From positions 4,774,001 through 4,838,000 of the forward strand of contig CM082589.2 in assembly GCA_040954595.2 (NCBI GenBank): a DNA stretch of 64,000 bases, in the 5' to 3' direction. The stretch is from Balanoglossus misakiensis (Eukaryota > Hemichordata). The notes beneath the pieces are model-generated. The model was given only the letters and a program-made list of their open reading frames with translations. It was not told where the DNA came from and did not search any database. Shown here piece after piece: positions 21,887 to 37,200 of the stretch (positions are counted from its first letter, which is position 1; each line of letters starts with the position of its first letter). The position numbers were made by a program, and so were the translations under genes.

Positions 21887-24800
21887 TGACAAAGTTGACT
21901 ACTTGCCTTCGGACAAATCGATCACAAATGTGAACGTGTATAAAATTGTGTTTGAACGTAATATGATGTCTCAATACTTTTAACAAACTACAAGCAATAT
22001 CGATCTCATACGTAATTATTTGTCTTGATATTTCACCGTCATGCGTGTGTGGTGAACTTGATAGGACAATTACTAGTACTTACTATATATGTCGGCTTTA
22101 TGGGGCTGAGAGATGTGTCATGTCTCGCCATGGCCTGATAGCGCACGCCGTCATCAACCAGTTGAATCTTCTCGCTCGCTCCCGATGCCATGAAACCCAA
22201 GAGACGTACCACGGATTAGTCACGCTGGCATCCTGTCTCCTCAGTTTTGGCTGGAAATATCCATAGTACGGTCTCGGTCGGCACTAAGCTATTGACTTTT
22301 GCAGTAGCACTTGTTAACCTCTGTTCGGAGCAGTAGGCTGGTGACAGCAGTCGCGGGCTAAATGTCACCCGCTTAATGCCGCGAGTTCACGCTAGCAGCT
22401 ACGGGAGGATAACTTGTCGCCACCGATCAAGCAGCGTTTTGGCTTGCAGATGATCGGGTGAATGAACTGATTGCCGTCAATTATAGGAGGGAAAGGCGCG
22501 CTTGGAGATTCAGCTGGTTCCGTTGGTTGACGAAGGCCGCCGCGCTCAAGTGAGAAATCTAGATCACGCACCGACGGCGACCGACTTTGCCGTCCCGATA
22601 CCTTATTGATAACTTTGATTTGACATTTTAGGCAGAAAAGTTACAGTTCATGTTCGATCTTGCACATTGTGGTGGGGCCACACGTTTTGTCGATTATTTT
22701 TGCTTTTAAATATCGCCATTGTACTCACCGCAAGACTAATTTAGTCGCGCTGCTAGAGATTTTAGCTTCAAAGAAATGCACCACATTGTGCGTGATATTG
22801 AGTTCAACTGCAAATATGGTTCTAAACGTGAGGCGCAATAGGCCTGAGCAGAGCAACAATACCCCTGCCGTTGACGTTGTACAGAGCTGTAAACACAGCC
22901 ATCCGTTATCCTATCAATTCTACTTTCGTCCCAGAGTGATTATTCCTGCCGGATGCGATAGATCATGTTTGTTTGTTGCCATGGAAATCACTCAGTTGTT
23001 TTGTTTGCTTGCGCAGTAGAACACTGTGCGGGCTTCCCCTATTGTGGTCAAGCGTTTTGCGTGTTCTGGATCGATGTATTATATTTCACGTTTAAGTCGA
23101 TATACCAATAGCGCTGTTAATGGTGCCAGCAGAGTGCTGGAAATGTGCCTTTTCTCTCGAACCATCACAAAAGAACCCACTTCAAGGCAACTGCTAAACA
23201 TTCTTGAATAACATTTGTTTTGAAAAGAGTAACACGGAAGCAAAATAAAGACAGCAAAAAATACACTGAAATATGGCGGGAAAATAGTTTCATCGATCGG
23301 GTTAAACTGTAATGTATACGGGTTAATATGTCAAACAGTAAGCTTTGATACACGTGAGAAGATTCGCATTCGACTGTTTGGGATTTATGCTGGTGTTTTT
23401 AATTCCATGATCCTTCGCCCGAAATTACTGAACTGGTAGATTTATTGTCGTCGAACACGAACGCGCAGAAGGAAAACTAATTTATCAGAGTATCTGAAAT
23501 TGTACTTTCAAAGTTGACTAGATATAGGAGCGCCGGTATTGTTGATATATGTTGTGGTTTATTCGGGCGTCAGTGACGAGAGTGGTCGTCTGTCGTTGGG
23601 GGCGTGAACGTCAGCAAATTGTGTGCCCAGTCGCGTGTACAAACACTACGAACCGCAGAGGTGGTAGGCTTGACAGGGAACACCGCGCGCGCACATCGGA
23701 CAACTTCCAACAATCTGATCACACCGTTGAACGGCGAACACTTCCCCAACTGTTTCTGAAGACAATCAGGAAGACGAACATTCGTTCCCATAAGCCTGTT
23801 CGTGTCTGACAATCAAGAAGTTTACAAGTCGTTAGAGTGAGTCTACTACGTCGTCCCTGGCTTTAATAGAGAGCCGAGATCGTTCTGAGAGAAAGGTATG
23901 TTGGCATGTACTAGAAGTATCTTGTTAGAAGGAAGCCCACGCATGCATGCATCAGAAGTGTACATGTAACTCGGACGAATGCCTCTCCCATGAAGAAATA
24001 CCACAACCTCCGTTGGTTCGATTACCCCCAAACACCATAATCAGAAAACGCCAGCGTCGATGAGTTGCCGCGCACACTGTGACTTTTGTACGTTTTTTTG
24101 CGTTCAGAGTCGCGTAGTCGAGCCTTCCTCCCCCGACGTCGCGGTCAAGTGAGCGCACGATAAAAATAAGCGGAAACGATAACACTCAAAATTTAATTAA
24201 CGCACTACTAAAAACGTTCCACATTTTATGTTCTCAGAAGCGATGTAAAATCACTGTTGCGTTTCATGGCCACGATAAGCAGAGAGACCGCCGTCCTCGA
24301 GAGTTTACGGTGTAATAGTCGCGGCTGTGCTGGCAATAAAACATCGCTGTTCAGGCATAATTTCCCCTGCCGCCGCGCATGAAATATTTATCTCTGCGAA
24401 AAGTGCAAACTTGCTCACAAGCTTGTAAAGAGCCGCGCACATGTATTAGTGTATATGTTAGCGCTCCAAAAGCGTGTAAAGTGGGCTAATACGTGATGGA
24501 AGGCAAACGTACGCGTGCGTCTGTCGCGTTGCATTTTTGTAGGAACAGACTTATGGGGCAAACGTCATTGAATTTGACACGTTGGTTGATGGTAAAATGT
24601 AGCCTAGATATACTGCAGCACACGAGTAAGCACGTGTTGATTTTTTAAAATCGAGAAATAATCTGAACAACGTGTTTATATGTTTACACCATGTGAAAAG
24701 AATTTTAATGACAGCGTGCCTAAAGTAAAATGATCATCCTTGTTTGCACCTGCGCATTCCGTATGTAACTGAACTTGAGTGACCCTCTTACCTACCGGAG

Positions 24801-27800
24801 TTTTGTCGCCAAACACAATCATACAAATCGTCAGAAATTTCCATTACCTTTTAACCTGTGTTAAACCCTCAAAGCGAAAAAAGGGGGTTAATCGGTGAGC
24901 TTGGCAGCAGGCCATGATTAGTGCAAAAATAGCCGATACGAAGTGGCAAGAGCTTGACGATAAAAATGGAATTCTGTCAAAACATGAAAGAGCGGAAAGG
25001 GTTTCCAATTTGAGTGATTGTAGCTGTTGAGTGATGATCAGAGAGTAATATGTGTGGCCCCGATCAGTGTATCGCGCTAGCATCGGAGAAGGCAATCTTC
25101 TACAAATAGTAGACTTGGCACTGGTGTGAAAGACACATGTATCGCCACGGCGTCCAGATTACCGAAAATTCACTATGGAAACCAATCACCCAGCACGGGT
25201 CCCCCTCTCGTCCGCGAACTCGTCCGCGAGATAACGTGACCGCTGTGACACGCTTCACATGTATTATTTATAACATTTTAATTTGATCCCCAGATCGTTT
25301 TAACTACTGGGCGAGCGTGAGAGAGCCCAGGGGTTATAATCTCGAAGTATTGCGTCTTTCAAACAAATTAAACTATACCCAGTCCAGCACAGGTGATGGG
25401 GGCGACTTTGGTAGCAGAAATGCCTGTTTCTTTGCTTGCAGGTTGTAACTTAATCTCTCCTACCAGTAGAATTGAATTAGCAAAAATCATAGGCTTTTCG
25501 CAGCAAATATAAACACCGTACCGCCTTTCGTGTTTGTACAGTGTATTTACGTTTTCCCTTTCTGTGAAGTTCTCCATTGCCTTCGAGGATTTCTCACGGT
25601 TATTTGCTTGGCCCACGCACAGAACTTTACTACCTGCACTACCCACCAGCGAAATGGTCCACTCCCGTAGCCTGGCGTATTCAAGTCAATATTTTCACGT
25701 ACGTAAAAATAAGAAGCGTAAAAAAGAAACTTTCTTGTACAAATTGAATTTATGGCAGCGTGGGTATTGTATCACCTGGTTCGTTCGTAGGGTTCTGTGT
25801 ATACTTTCAAAGCACCATTGTGGAAAGTTCGCGCTGAAGGCCTGTGTCGTATGTTGTTCAAATTGGATTTCAACACAGACAAACGCAGTCTCAGCTGACG
25901 CCGCGGATATCTTTTAGTTTTGTACTTTACGTTTATTGCTGTCGAATATGTTTTGTAAATGAGAAATATTACGATCCTCTCGCTGTCAGAGTAGATTGTG
26001 TGTGCACTGAGCTCATGTCATTCCTCGTGATACACTTTCAGTTACACTAATCCAGTATCGCCATTGTTGTTTAGGCGAAATTTTCGGACGAATGAAAATA
26101 CCTTCATTGTGACTATGTCACTCAAGTTGACTGGCATGTGTTAACATGCCATTACATGTATGTGTCATCATGATAATTGTGTACGGTCCTCCTAGAAAAA
26201 AAACCGCAATCTGATTTACCTGAATATTAAACAAATTTTGCAACTACGTCATCGTTACGTCAGAGGCACTCGGGCAAACAACAGCACTTAGACTTTTGTC
26301 TAAGTTTATCATATCACAGCTATTGAAATGAATAACGCCGCAATAATAATTAATATTCAAATATTCACACGCGTGCAAGACCGAGAAGAACGCAAATAAT
26401 TGGACTAGGCTGTGCTTCGTCAGTTTATTTTGTGTTTTTGTCCTGATATTGGGCTCCATTGAGAAGCAAGACAGAAAATAACACGGCATATTTGAAAGGA
26501 ATATTTTTATCTAAAAATAACAGTATTTAGTACCCGATATTTTCTATTGACGACAATCACTTGAGGAAAATCGGTTTATTAAGGCTATGGCACTGGAACG
26601 ATAAATTCACTGGGAATTGCAACTACATGTATCACATTTAGAACACCCTATTAGTCACGAGTATAATTAAGTTGGGCAAATCTATTTGACATACGGTGTA
26701 ATGGCTAGAGCTATTATTACAGGGATTGTTCTTAGATATGTCATAGAAATACAAATAAACGGTTAGAGTCCGTGTTCTTCAAAGTGTAATTACCTCAGTC
26801 GTAAATCAATGCATTTCTCATGGTTGGGTACAGAGTTTACACCGCTGAACTCTTCAGTCAATCAAAACTTCATTAAATATCAATCCGTTTTCATTTATTA
26901 GTTATGTGTGTATGAACCAATTTTCTGGGACAATTACGCCACATTTCAAAGGGCAGGCCTTTCAGTATCAAGGGATATGACTTTCTCAATGAATATTAAT
27001 GATCAGTGGTGAGTCGTACTTCCCAGTTTGTATATACTCAGTGTGTTCCCTTTTCGTGGAACTCACCGTGGCCGCCATCTTTGCCCGTAGTCGAGCTAAC
27101 GACCCGTGCGAGCGGACGATGTGTGACCGCCTTCAAACATTCGTAATGATAGAGCTGTTAGTTCTATCTTTGAAAAGCTGTCTGTAGAATAGTCTTTCTA
27201 CTAAATCTTAATGAAAAGTTTGTTTTATTTTAACTTTAACTCGTTTATACTGTGTTATATGCAACGCACTGAGACGTGTATAGAGAGCACGTTTTAAGAA
27301 CTACTTTATACGCCATCTTGTGTTGGCAAATGTTAAAGTAGTGCGAGGTAGTGAACTGGTCAGCGATATTAATGCGCGCATCAGGCCAGGCAGGAACATA
27401 ATACAATGTAGCTGTCATGTAAAACAAGTCCGTCGCTGAATGCGCTGGCACCACCATTCTCTTCGGGAATACCGAGCTAGGTGAACGGCAAGCCCGGATT
27501 TCACGCACCACAAAGCTCAACCTTCAAATTTTCTCTGCAAGGTCCTGCAGGCACCATTCCGACCGGCACTTTGAGCTGCTCCCCGCCCGTTTCCTCCGGG
27601 CTTCGCGTGAGTGCGCGGGCATGTTTACTGGGAAGCGTGTGGCTCGGTCGGAAATGCTTATGTAGCCTGGTGTAAGCCCCGTAAACAATCCCCAAATTCA
27701 ATCACACACTTTGGTGCATACTGAGAAATAAATCTTGTCCTTACGTTTCACCAAGTAGCGGATGACAGAGAAATTTCGATACCGTACTCAACATGTAAAT

Positions 27801-28129
27801 GCAGTTTCGAGTTGATATCCCCGGATGAATCAAAACCATCCACCGGAAGCGACACGAGTTAACGTTAGGCAGAGAGCTTCAGGAAGACACCGATTCAATT
27901 AATTTTCTTATCACTCACTCCCTTGGAGATTCCCCTAAGATGTGGGGGCAACAGACCTTTTTCCTAACTCCACGAGAACCCAGTTTAGATTCAATTGGAG
28001 GACATTCCTCATGTGACACAGGGCGAGAAACACATGGCCCATCGTTTTAAACGAAACGAAATTTACAATTGTTGTTAAACTCTGCACCTGTTCTACTTTC
28101 ATGCAAAGCACGACTTGTATTACTTGGAC
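21887..28129. other. Noncoding stretch, no gene recognised
   Basis: No convincing exon was found. Bases 22330-22620 and 24241-24440 are of balanced composition and free of simple repeats, in the style of conserved noncoding elements. Bases 27480-27680 form a GC-rich patch with a 64-codon ORF that shows no domain. Confidence 0.4.
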
Positions 28130-28225
28130 AGCAACCCATTGCCATGGTAATTAACCAAGTCCCGCGAGATCTCGTAATGAGCGGAAAACTAAGCTTATCT
28201 ATTGCGGTGTCAAGTTGTGATCACC
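28130..28225 (+). other. Noncoding element copy A, related to 51755-51847
   Basis: A 36-nt ungapped core from TAATTAACCA to AATGAGCG differs from the element at 51.8 kb at only five positions (31/36). Weaker similarity extends about 28 nt upstream and, with a gap, about 35 nt downstream. Substitutions do not follow codon positions, and the second copy has a stop in the frame open here, so this is not protein-coding conservation. Confidence 0.6.
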
Positions 28226-31200
28226 CAAAACCGATCTTTTTTCACGACTCTGCTTTAGACTTTGACCGATGGCAGTGTGTCATCGACATGTCGGTAACGA
28301 TGCACAGATGCTATAACAATCGCCAATTTGCATACCTGACAATCTAATTTGACGAATGGGCATTGGCAGAAAGCTAATCGTCTCTGCTCACAATCAGAAA
28401 GTGCATCGTGCATTTCTTAATTGCTTAGCGCAGTGTATTCGAGGTTTATTTGGTGGTCTGTTTCTGATTTACCTGTAAAGGAGCTGTATCGCTTAGTCAG
28501 CGCTTTTTGTTGTGGATTTGGCGGAGTCATTTTGTGCACTGACTTTAAAAAAGAATCATATATCTCTGAGAGGAAACTGGAGAGTCATACATCGATATTG
28601 TTAGTGGCACGACATCCTTTTTTTGATAATATTCAAGATTTAATGTTTAGGAATGCAGAGTATGCTATAATTCAGGTTCTTAGCTGTGTCTTATCAGGCG
28701 TTTCTCATAAATATTCAAGATTCAATGTAGATGTTTTATAGTGGCAGGCGTAGAATAAGACATGTGTTTACATAGTTCGAACTGCTAGTAACACAGGCGA
28801 TGCATGTCAAACATGCAGACTATGTGATAAGCAGTGCCGCTCATAATATTCAAACACGGTGCATGATCATCATTGTCCAACATTAAGGTAGCTGCTTGGG
28901 GTTTCAAATTCGTCCTGTCCACTTGACTAAATGCTAAAAGCCTTTAATGGTTTTTGTGCAAGCCAACCACGTTTTAGCCAATTCTTTTTTTCTCTCAGAT
29001 TGCGCTAATTGTTTTTGGCGCAATGAGCACAGGCAGTGGGATTGTCTCGATTAACGCCTCCGCGGTCTGAATATCTTGCCGCCAGGGGCTCAGGGGCATA
29101 AACTCAAGCGTCCGTGTTTTATGTGGCCTTGGACCCCAACTATAGAAATACCAGTTGTATACCCAAGTGTCCCCGAGCTCATGCTTCTAATGATGCCATT
29201 CGGTTTAAAGTCACGTTTTGGTACATTCATTTCTTTTCTCTCGGCATGTTGTGCCACGTGTTTGCATCATTTTGTACTTTTTGTTGAACACAGGTAAAGA
29301 TTATAATCACATATTAGAGTATCGGACATACGTACCAAAGTTTTGCCAATGTAAATCATTTTGCATGTTGTGTTGATATGATTGACGCCGCCTTTTGGGG
29401 ATGGCAATACAACACTTGTAAAAAATATATGAGGCGATGTTAAATCTTATAACGATGTCGGAAAGTGTATCATGGTCCTCTGGTGTTTGTAAGCGTCACG
29501 TGCGGCGTAATTGACTTGTTTTTGTCAACTTGTGATGAGTAGGCCCCCTAGGCACATAATAGTAGAAACATTGACACAGCAGAACTGTATTGCACACTAA
29601 ACACGCGTCAATGAGCAATTCTATTCTGTATAAGTTTAGTCATGACATGAGTCGGTTTGTATACATGTATACATTTTGTCGCTTTGCTTAACATAGGTTG
29701 ATCAGGTCAGACATGGAATGTATGTTAGAATCCAAACAGTATACGCGGAGGTGACTGTCACATTTGAACGAGTGACGTCACCTACCGCTTTACGAAAACT
29801 GCAAAACGATCAAAAGTCAAAGCAAATCACTGTGCATGAGCGTTAAAATGCGACACAACTGAACACGTGTCACCCATCACAATTGACCAAAGGAAATTAA
29901 TCGCCGGATCCCTTCACAGCTGTTACATTTCAATGTATGGATCAATTCCGTGCAAGTACTTCGAGGTCTTTTGTTGGACTTTGACGGAGGGAAAACTAGT
30001 TCATTTATTGGGTACTGTAACCGTCAGGGTTTACTTCAGAAATAAAAATAGACGTACTTCCTTGTATATTTTGCTCATATCAACTGTGCAGTGAGGTGTG
30101 TATAGAGTTTAATGTGAATTATTCATAACAAATTTACAGTGCATTCATCTAAACGCGAATATCCGACCTCCTTTCCCTCGCCGCGTTTCATGACTTGACC
30201 ACTTTTACTGAACTTAATATCCTACATAAGGGTTGACATATGTCAGACTCAATTTGAAAATGTCGGTGTTGTGTACAGTCACCGTACTTTCTGAATTAAT
30301 TTTGGATGTGTGACGAAGTCGTGACGTATATAAGGACACGTCGTGATATGTTCGGCTTTGCAAAACAACTACGATGCCATTACATGTATATTGCAAAGGA
30401 AATGTATTGTTTGCCTATAAAGGCCCATCACCTTCCGTTACATTTATATTAACACAATCAAATAGTCAATTTTATGTTTGAATTAATAACTGTCAATTTA
30501 TAATGGTTTTCCTTTCTGTTTTGGCCCTCTGGATGAGTCACCAGTAGAAACTCGTGACATTCGTGTTAAAAGCAGGTGAAACCAGGCCTGTTACTTCAAG
30601 TTTAAGTTTTTCTTGGAACGTCTTAATTTCTCTGTTCTTTTTGGCCACTTGAACTACTAATCCGAACTACATGTATACCATACCATACCGTACCCATTGT
30701 GTTTTAGTTTGTGCGCCCGATCCGCACGAAGTTTGATCACTAGTATTTGGTACTCAACATTGGCAAACGATCTCTGAGATTTTCATCCGTGAATGATATA
30801 TTCTATTCTTTGCGCAACTATATTGTAGACGTAGTTGTACAGTCAACCCATTCCCGCTTTGATCACATATTGATCTGGTTATTTATGCTCGCTTTCAAAA
30901 GTTTCATGAAAAAATAGCAATAACGTCATTCCACTCGGTTCCATTCAAAGATCGGATTTGTTACAGATGAGCGGCAGATGACTTGAATTAAATTCAAAGA
31001 TTCAGTGATTCAAAGTAGTACTTAAAATATCAATAGATGACGCAATGTGAGTTGTAGTCCTCATAGAAATCTCGAATGTATTCTACGCTCACGTTTCTGC
31101 AGACATGTATTCAACACAAATCAATATCAAATATCAGTGAGGATCTCTTTCATTTATTTTACGTATTTAAATTATTTGCATTATAGAAAATGTGTTAGTT

Positions 31201-34200
31201 GCAGATTTATAATTGAATTCATGTTGTAAACAAACCACCAACTGTGCTAGTGTCACGGTAATATACTTAGAAAACTTTATGATCTATATCAAGGGGTAAA
31301 CAAAATGGCTGAAAGTACCTAAAGTATATCACTGTTTTCCGTTTACACTAATGAAAAAGTATTGTGGCTATGGGTTTGCTGTCGTTGTTTCTGCGTTAAA
31401 CTTTGTGTAGGAACATTGATAGTGTGGTATTTATTTATTTATTCAAAGTAGGCATGATGTGGAGTTTATCGTTCAGCCAACTTGGCATTTTGTCCTCGTC
31501 TGATTGTGTGAACAAGCGCGCCTACTAGAATTACAGGCGCCCGTCCCCACCTCGGACATTTACAGTAAATCACGACAAGCTATTGCGATTAGAATCTCTT
31601 CCGAAGACACGCATTTAACCCCCTTTCCCCCGAGTTAAATCCAGCTCAGCGGGACTCAGTCGGTTTTACATTAGGAAGCAATGAAGTATCGCTGATGGTG
31701 TCGACAGCCAATTATCTACTAAATTGTACGACGAAAGTACCATTACCTCCTCTGAGCACAAAGGCATTACAACCTTAACAACCTTGCGAGTCTCAATTCT
31801 GTTGCCACGCTCCTTTTCGCATCAATTTGAGCAAATAAATGGCGGCTTTGCGTATCGTCTGCAATTCCAGTTCGATCTACTTGATATAGGCTATTTGTCT
31901 GTCGATTTGGATTCAGACAGCGGCGGCGCACAACGACTCTATCTCGTGTGTTTTCGCTATCAAAATGCATAAGGTAGCCGAAAATGGAGCGGCCAGGGCG
32001 CTACCGTCAAAGAGGTGTGTTTGCATGCATCGACAGGATCGCTGTCAGTAATCGCTTTCGACGGCATTCTTCAATTTCAGCAGTATTCCTCCGGGACGTC
32101 ATTCTTTCCTCGCCGTGGATTTGATGGGAAATGGGGCAAGTACTTATCGAAGCCCCAGTGCACAGGGGCACGATGTTTACATTAGAGTCTGTGCTGTTCG
32201 CCGAATGCCCTCATGAATGAAACCGCATAGTTTGATGGACGGAAATGCCAATCTTGGTGGGGTTTGTTTTTTTGAAAAGAAGTTCTAGAAAAGCGCTCGG
32301 GAGTACTTCGCCATAATTAAAATCGATTCGATTTTCTGAAAAACATAAACACGAATGAGTGCATGTTGTGATTGGTGTACTGCTACGTCGGAGATAGAAG
32401 ATGGCTGCTCCATATAACAGCTGATAAATGAGTACTATGAAACATGATATTTTCGAGAAAAATACATTTTCTTGAACTTCGCGAGAGCCCAAAATAACGC
32501 AAAAATAAAGGGTCGCGAAAGAACAATGATCGCGGCATGCAAACTCGTGAGGTAATTTGGCTTTATCGTTTAAAAGTTTGCACGGACCCTTAATTTTATA
32601 CACAGTTTGAAGAGAAAATAATCTAAAGTTCCATTGAGCTAGATAAATTATGATAAAGGGTTTAAGATTTTGATTTTCGAGGCGCGTACTATCTTAACGA
32701 CGACAGTTTTATACAGGGTGGACACACTTAGAAGAAAAGGGCAGCCCAAAGGTTAACAGTGTGAGCTTTAAACATCAATATGCCCGAGAGAATGCTTGCC
32801 GCGATCACGCCGCACAAAACTATGCGAAGTATTTTATGTGTAAGTGTAGCCCAGAGACCACGATTTAATGCATTGAGATATTAGATTTGATCGTTACAGC
32901 CACAATTAGGCAAGTAATTTACAACCTCGTGCACCCGCGAATTAGCCACGCTAATGGCCACAACACCAAATAAAACGTTGAACTTAACGACTCTTTTTAT
33001 CAGTGAGGTGTCAAAAACGGCACACATTGTTACGCTTAAGTGAAAGAGCAATCACGAGTATTACGGCTGAACGACGCGACAGCGCATTAAATGCTGGCAT
33101 CGATAACGTCAAGTTTGAGTAAGGGGCAGTTATGAGTGGTAATGTTGATTTGATCATGTGTGTCACTGCAGGTAACCCGGCATTGCAGTGAATTGAGTTC
33201 ATTGAAAATCACTCTGAACAGGAATGTTCACTGCTCGATAGCAGCCATTTTCGATGGCTTACTTTTGAGCGCCGATCAGTAACAATGGAGTTGTGATATG
33301 GCGGCCATTTTAATACCCATGGTTGTAATTGACGCCTTTTGACGTGTTTATGACACAGTCAATATCGCTCGTGGAAAGTACATGTATTTCTGGCATGTAA
33401 GGCTTTATGTCGTGTTTTGTGAACACTTCTACGAGGTTAGGCAGCGAATCTTAGAGAAATATATCCACCCGGCATGCACACTTTTTCGTGGTCCGACGTG
33501 ATGATCAACTTAAGCTTGCTAGAAACAAAATACATGTAGGTCCACACGACTTAGTGTGCCAATGTACATTTAAATTATTCAAATGACACACTTTTCGAAG
33601 TTTGGTTAAAATGCTTTATTGATATTAAGATATGAAACTTTTCAGAACAAACTAGGGCAGTGTGATACAAACGGCACGGTCCTTATGTTACATAGGCTTC
33701 TCGAATTTATGACTTCCAGGCTATTCGCATTGTATTGCACATAAATAGAATTACGACCAATATCTTATTGAAAACTGGAGTATTGCGGAAATAAGACATA
33801 GGGACAATTAGACATCAAGTTATCATTTAATGCGGATGTCCTATTAACGTATTATTTTGATCCGTCAGAGTGTAACATGGTATAGATATCAATGTTCCTG
33901 CGCAAGTAATATGCAATTGTGTTACTATGTGTATATGTAACGCAAGTCAGGTTGGGGCATAAGAAGACGCGTTGAAGGACACTATTCTGGTGCTAGGTTT
34001 CATAATCCGAAATTGAATTTACTCAGATGCCATCTACATGTACAATTATCACAATCATATGGGACGCTTGTGTTGTTTGCCTTTCATTCAGATTTGAGCG
34101 CATGTTCCACGTTAGCTTCCTCAATAGTTTAATACCTTGATATTCACACAAAATCGCTTGGTTTTCGTTGTGATGTTGACATCCGGTTTATAATTGTTGT

Positions 34201-37200
34201 TCAGTGCACGTGGGCTGCGTGCGGAGCGGTTTGCCGTACACAACTGTCCAGTGAAACATGGCTAAACCCGGAACTTCTTTCGCCCGCAAACTTTTGACAC
34301 GGCCGGCCGCGCACTATCCAATCAAATATGGCGGTTTAACTCTATGCTGTAATGTATTCCTGCGCACCATGGCGTTCACCGTCTATCCCAGATTTCGGTT
34401 CAGTTTCAAGGTTTTCATTATGAAACTTGTATGAAATTGCATTAACTGCCGCAGTTACGTTACACATCATTGACCATGCAATGTTTTTAGTTGCAAGCGT
34501 CATGTAATAAAAGTGTTATAGCCCGAATATGGAACTATATATTAGCTGTCGGCGCGGAAGGACACTCCTTTCCTGCCCCGGGCAAGTGGTTATTTGGTCT
34601 CTTACTTGCATATCCACATTCAGGGTGGCTATGGTTATCCAATACCTTGGGATTATTTCACACCTTTGTGAACACGTACCCTTTGAAAAAAGCACGGCGG
34701 CTGATTCTAAAGCGATTCACATAAACTCGAAGTGAGAGAAATGGAGAGATTGAAATATACATGTCCTCCAGCACTTCCAGTTACGACTCAATACCATGAC
34801 ACTTCCGTGCAGTACTGACGTCATAGGACCCTTCACGGTAGTAAATTGTATTTTTATCGAGACAGCAGCCGGATTCATTGGCCTGTGTCATAATCGTTAA
34901 GTTCGAACAATCTGAGTCTTATGTTTGTTCTCAAACTTTTACAAAAATGGTTACAACTCGAGAAAACTATTTTGAAACCTTTGTTTAAAACTTGAAAACT
35001 AATTAAAATGTCCATATTGATAGAACCGTTTTAATATATCCCAATATGTTTAAAAAACAGGCACGCCACTCTCCCCCACATGTACGTAAATCATGTTTTT
35101 AAATTAAATAATAAAATAAAAACAACAGGCAGATGTCCACATGAGAAGAGTTGAGTATAAAACGCGATAAGTTCAAGCATCCTTTATGGCTGCTTTTTGT
35201 ATGTAACCTATATACAGAGAAATGGTTGAAATAGATAAAAGGAGACTGCTGTAACTGACTATGTATAGCCGCACGTCGCACGAACATTTCTTCTGGGCAC
35301 ACCTCGCCGTGTGAAAGGAAAATAAAACTCATCATGATGATTCTCACCAAGTGGAACACGGATTCTTCTGGGCATTATAGAAAGTGCAAATAATTGACCC
35401 ACTTGAAGTTTTCGGACCCTTGAATCAAAATCTCTGCATTGTGTTATTTTTATTGGTTTGCTTGAATGTAGAATAAGAAAACAGCAAATCGTGCTTTAGC
35501 ATAATATAAGCAATTTAATTTAAGATTATGTTCACGTGCACAGTGCAGTGATATTAGTAAACCACGAAAATATAAATTGATATAGATGGCTTTACCAGAT
35601 ATTCAACACGCGACTCATTAATTTAGTCTTGAAAAGTTGATTTAATTTGTACTGATGCAAATTAAATAATGTCATCGAAGACTAACCTGTTTTTCAAATT
35701 GTACAACATATTACATTATTGAATTTCAAAGGTCGGAGAGATCACGTTCCCCAGATTACACCGATGAAAGGTTCATATGACGCTAGACCCCCGTGTACAT
35801 TACAGTGCAATGCCATGGCGTATGTAATTACAAGAGATCCCCATCGCGACTTATTAAAGCTTGCTGTTCTGGCGACATTTGCACTAGTGCTCGCCGTGTA
35901 TTTTGTTCGTTGACTTCTGTTTTTCGTTTCCTTTAGGTGATTTTATTGTTGAAATTTGGTGAAGTATTTTATTGTTGAAAGTTGGTAATGTATTATTAGT
36001 ATTATCGTCGTTGTTTGGGTTGTTGTTGTTATTTATTTATTTGTTTGTAGTTTGTATATAAAGTTCTTCACTCGTTGCATATGTGTAAACTTGGCCGTTG
36101 AATTCACTACAAATATCGTAGTAAACACTAGGAAGGCGACGTGCTTGCTTTCTTTCGCCTTGAGGTCGAGTCGAGCAGTTGTATTTAAAATCTAGGATAA
36201 CAACCGAGCTTTTTTGAGTAGAAAATTTCGAATCAGAAACTCAGTTGGAATTCAAAATGTTGTATAGGGAGGCTGTGAACGTCCTGGGGCCTAGTTTACT
36301 CTCAGACGCTCTCACTTCAGCGTCAATATTAAGGTTGGAGAATTGTAAACTTAAGTCATTGTGATTCCTACTCTACAAATCTGTCTTGGGGTGTTTTCGA
36401 ACTTTGTAGAGTACAGAACACCCCAGCCGATTTGTTGAAGGATGAAAACAGCTATCCTTCACTGAATAACGACGGGTTTTCGAGATTCAAAGGGGAAATT
36501 GCTAACCTGTGTGCCGCCGGTGTTAAATGTGATGTTTGCCACCACATGAGTTGAGCGAAAACAATCTCTGTTAACGGCAAATGGATGTTTATTAGAAGCA
36601 AACTTCAGAAATTATACAGGTCAAACGCATTATTCTGAGAAAAATATATTTTTCATTTTCACAAAATGTTGTTTATGTGATTAAGTGTACACGCAGTCAC
36701 AAATAGCATGTAATGATGTGTGGATACACGTATCTCAATGCCGTGATTTGAAGAAAAAAACATGTCGTGAGGTAAATATACGCCCCCAAAATTACTTTCT
36801 TATACCAGACTTCCGCCCTTACGTGTGTTTTGTTAAGAAGTAATTTGCACCATGGTAACTACTTAACCGCACTGTATGTGGCCAGAAAGGTATGACTACA
36901 ATCGTGCGTGTGGTTTATTCTACGGACGTTGGTCGGTTATTTTTCTCGGTGATTATTTCTGTTACCAGCATGTATTTTCATCGGCTACTTCCGAAGTATT
37001 TCTGGAAGCGTGCAGTGCATTAAAATACAGGGATATTTTATATGGGAATGATGAGCTATATATACCACTCGCATTCTAATTTTCACGTTTTCGTCATTAA
37101 TCATTGTGAATCCATATTGATATCACCCTAATGATGTTTTAGAATCATTCTTCAAACAAGCGAGCAGACGTCACATAATGTTATTAATAGCCCACTGTCT

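Noticed and set aside
34258-34434. 58-codon plus-strand ORF starting ATGGCTAAACCCGGAACT
   Set aside because: Good start context and a GC-rich first half, but no recognisable family, no promoter and a second half of random character.
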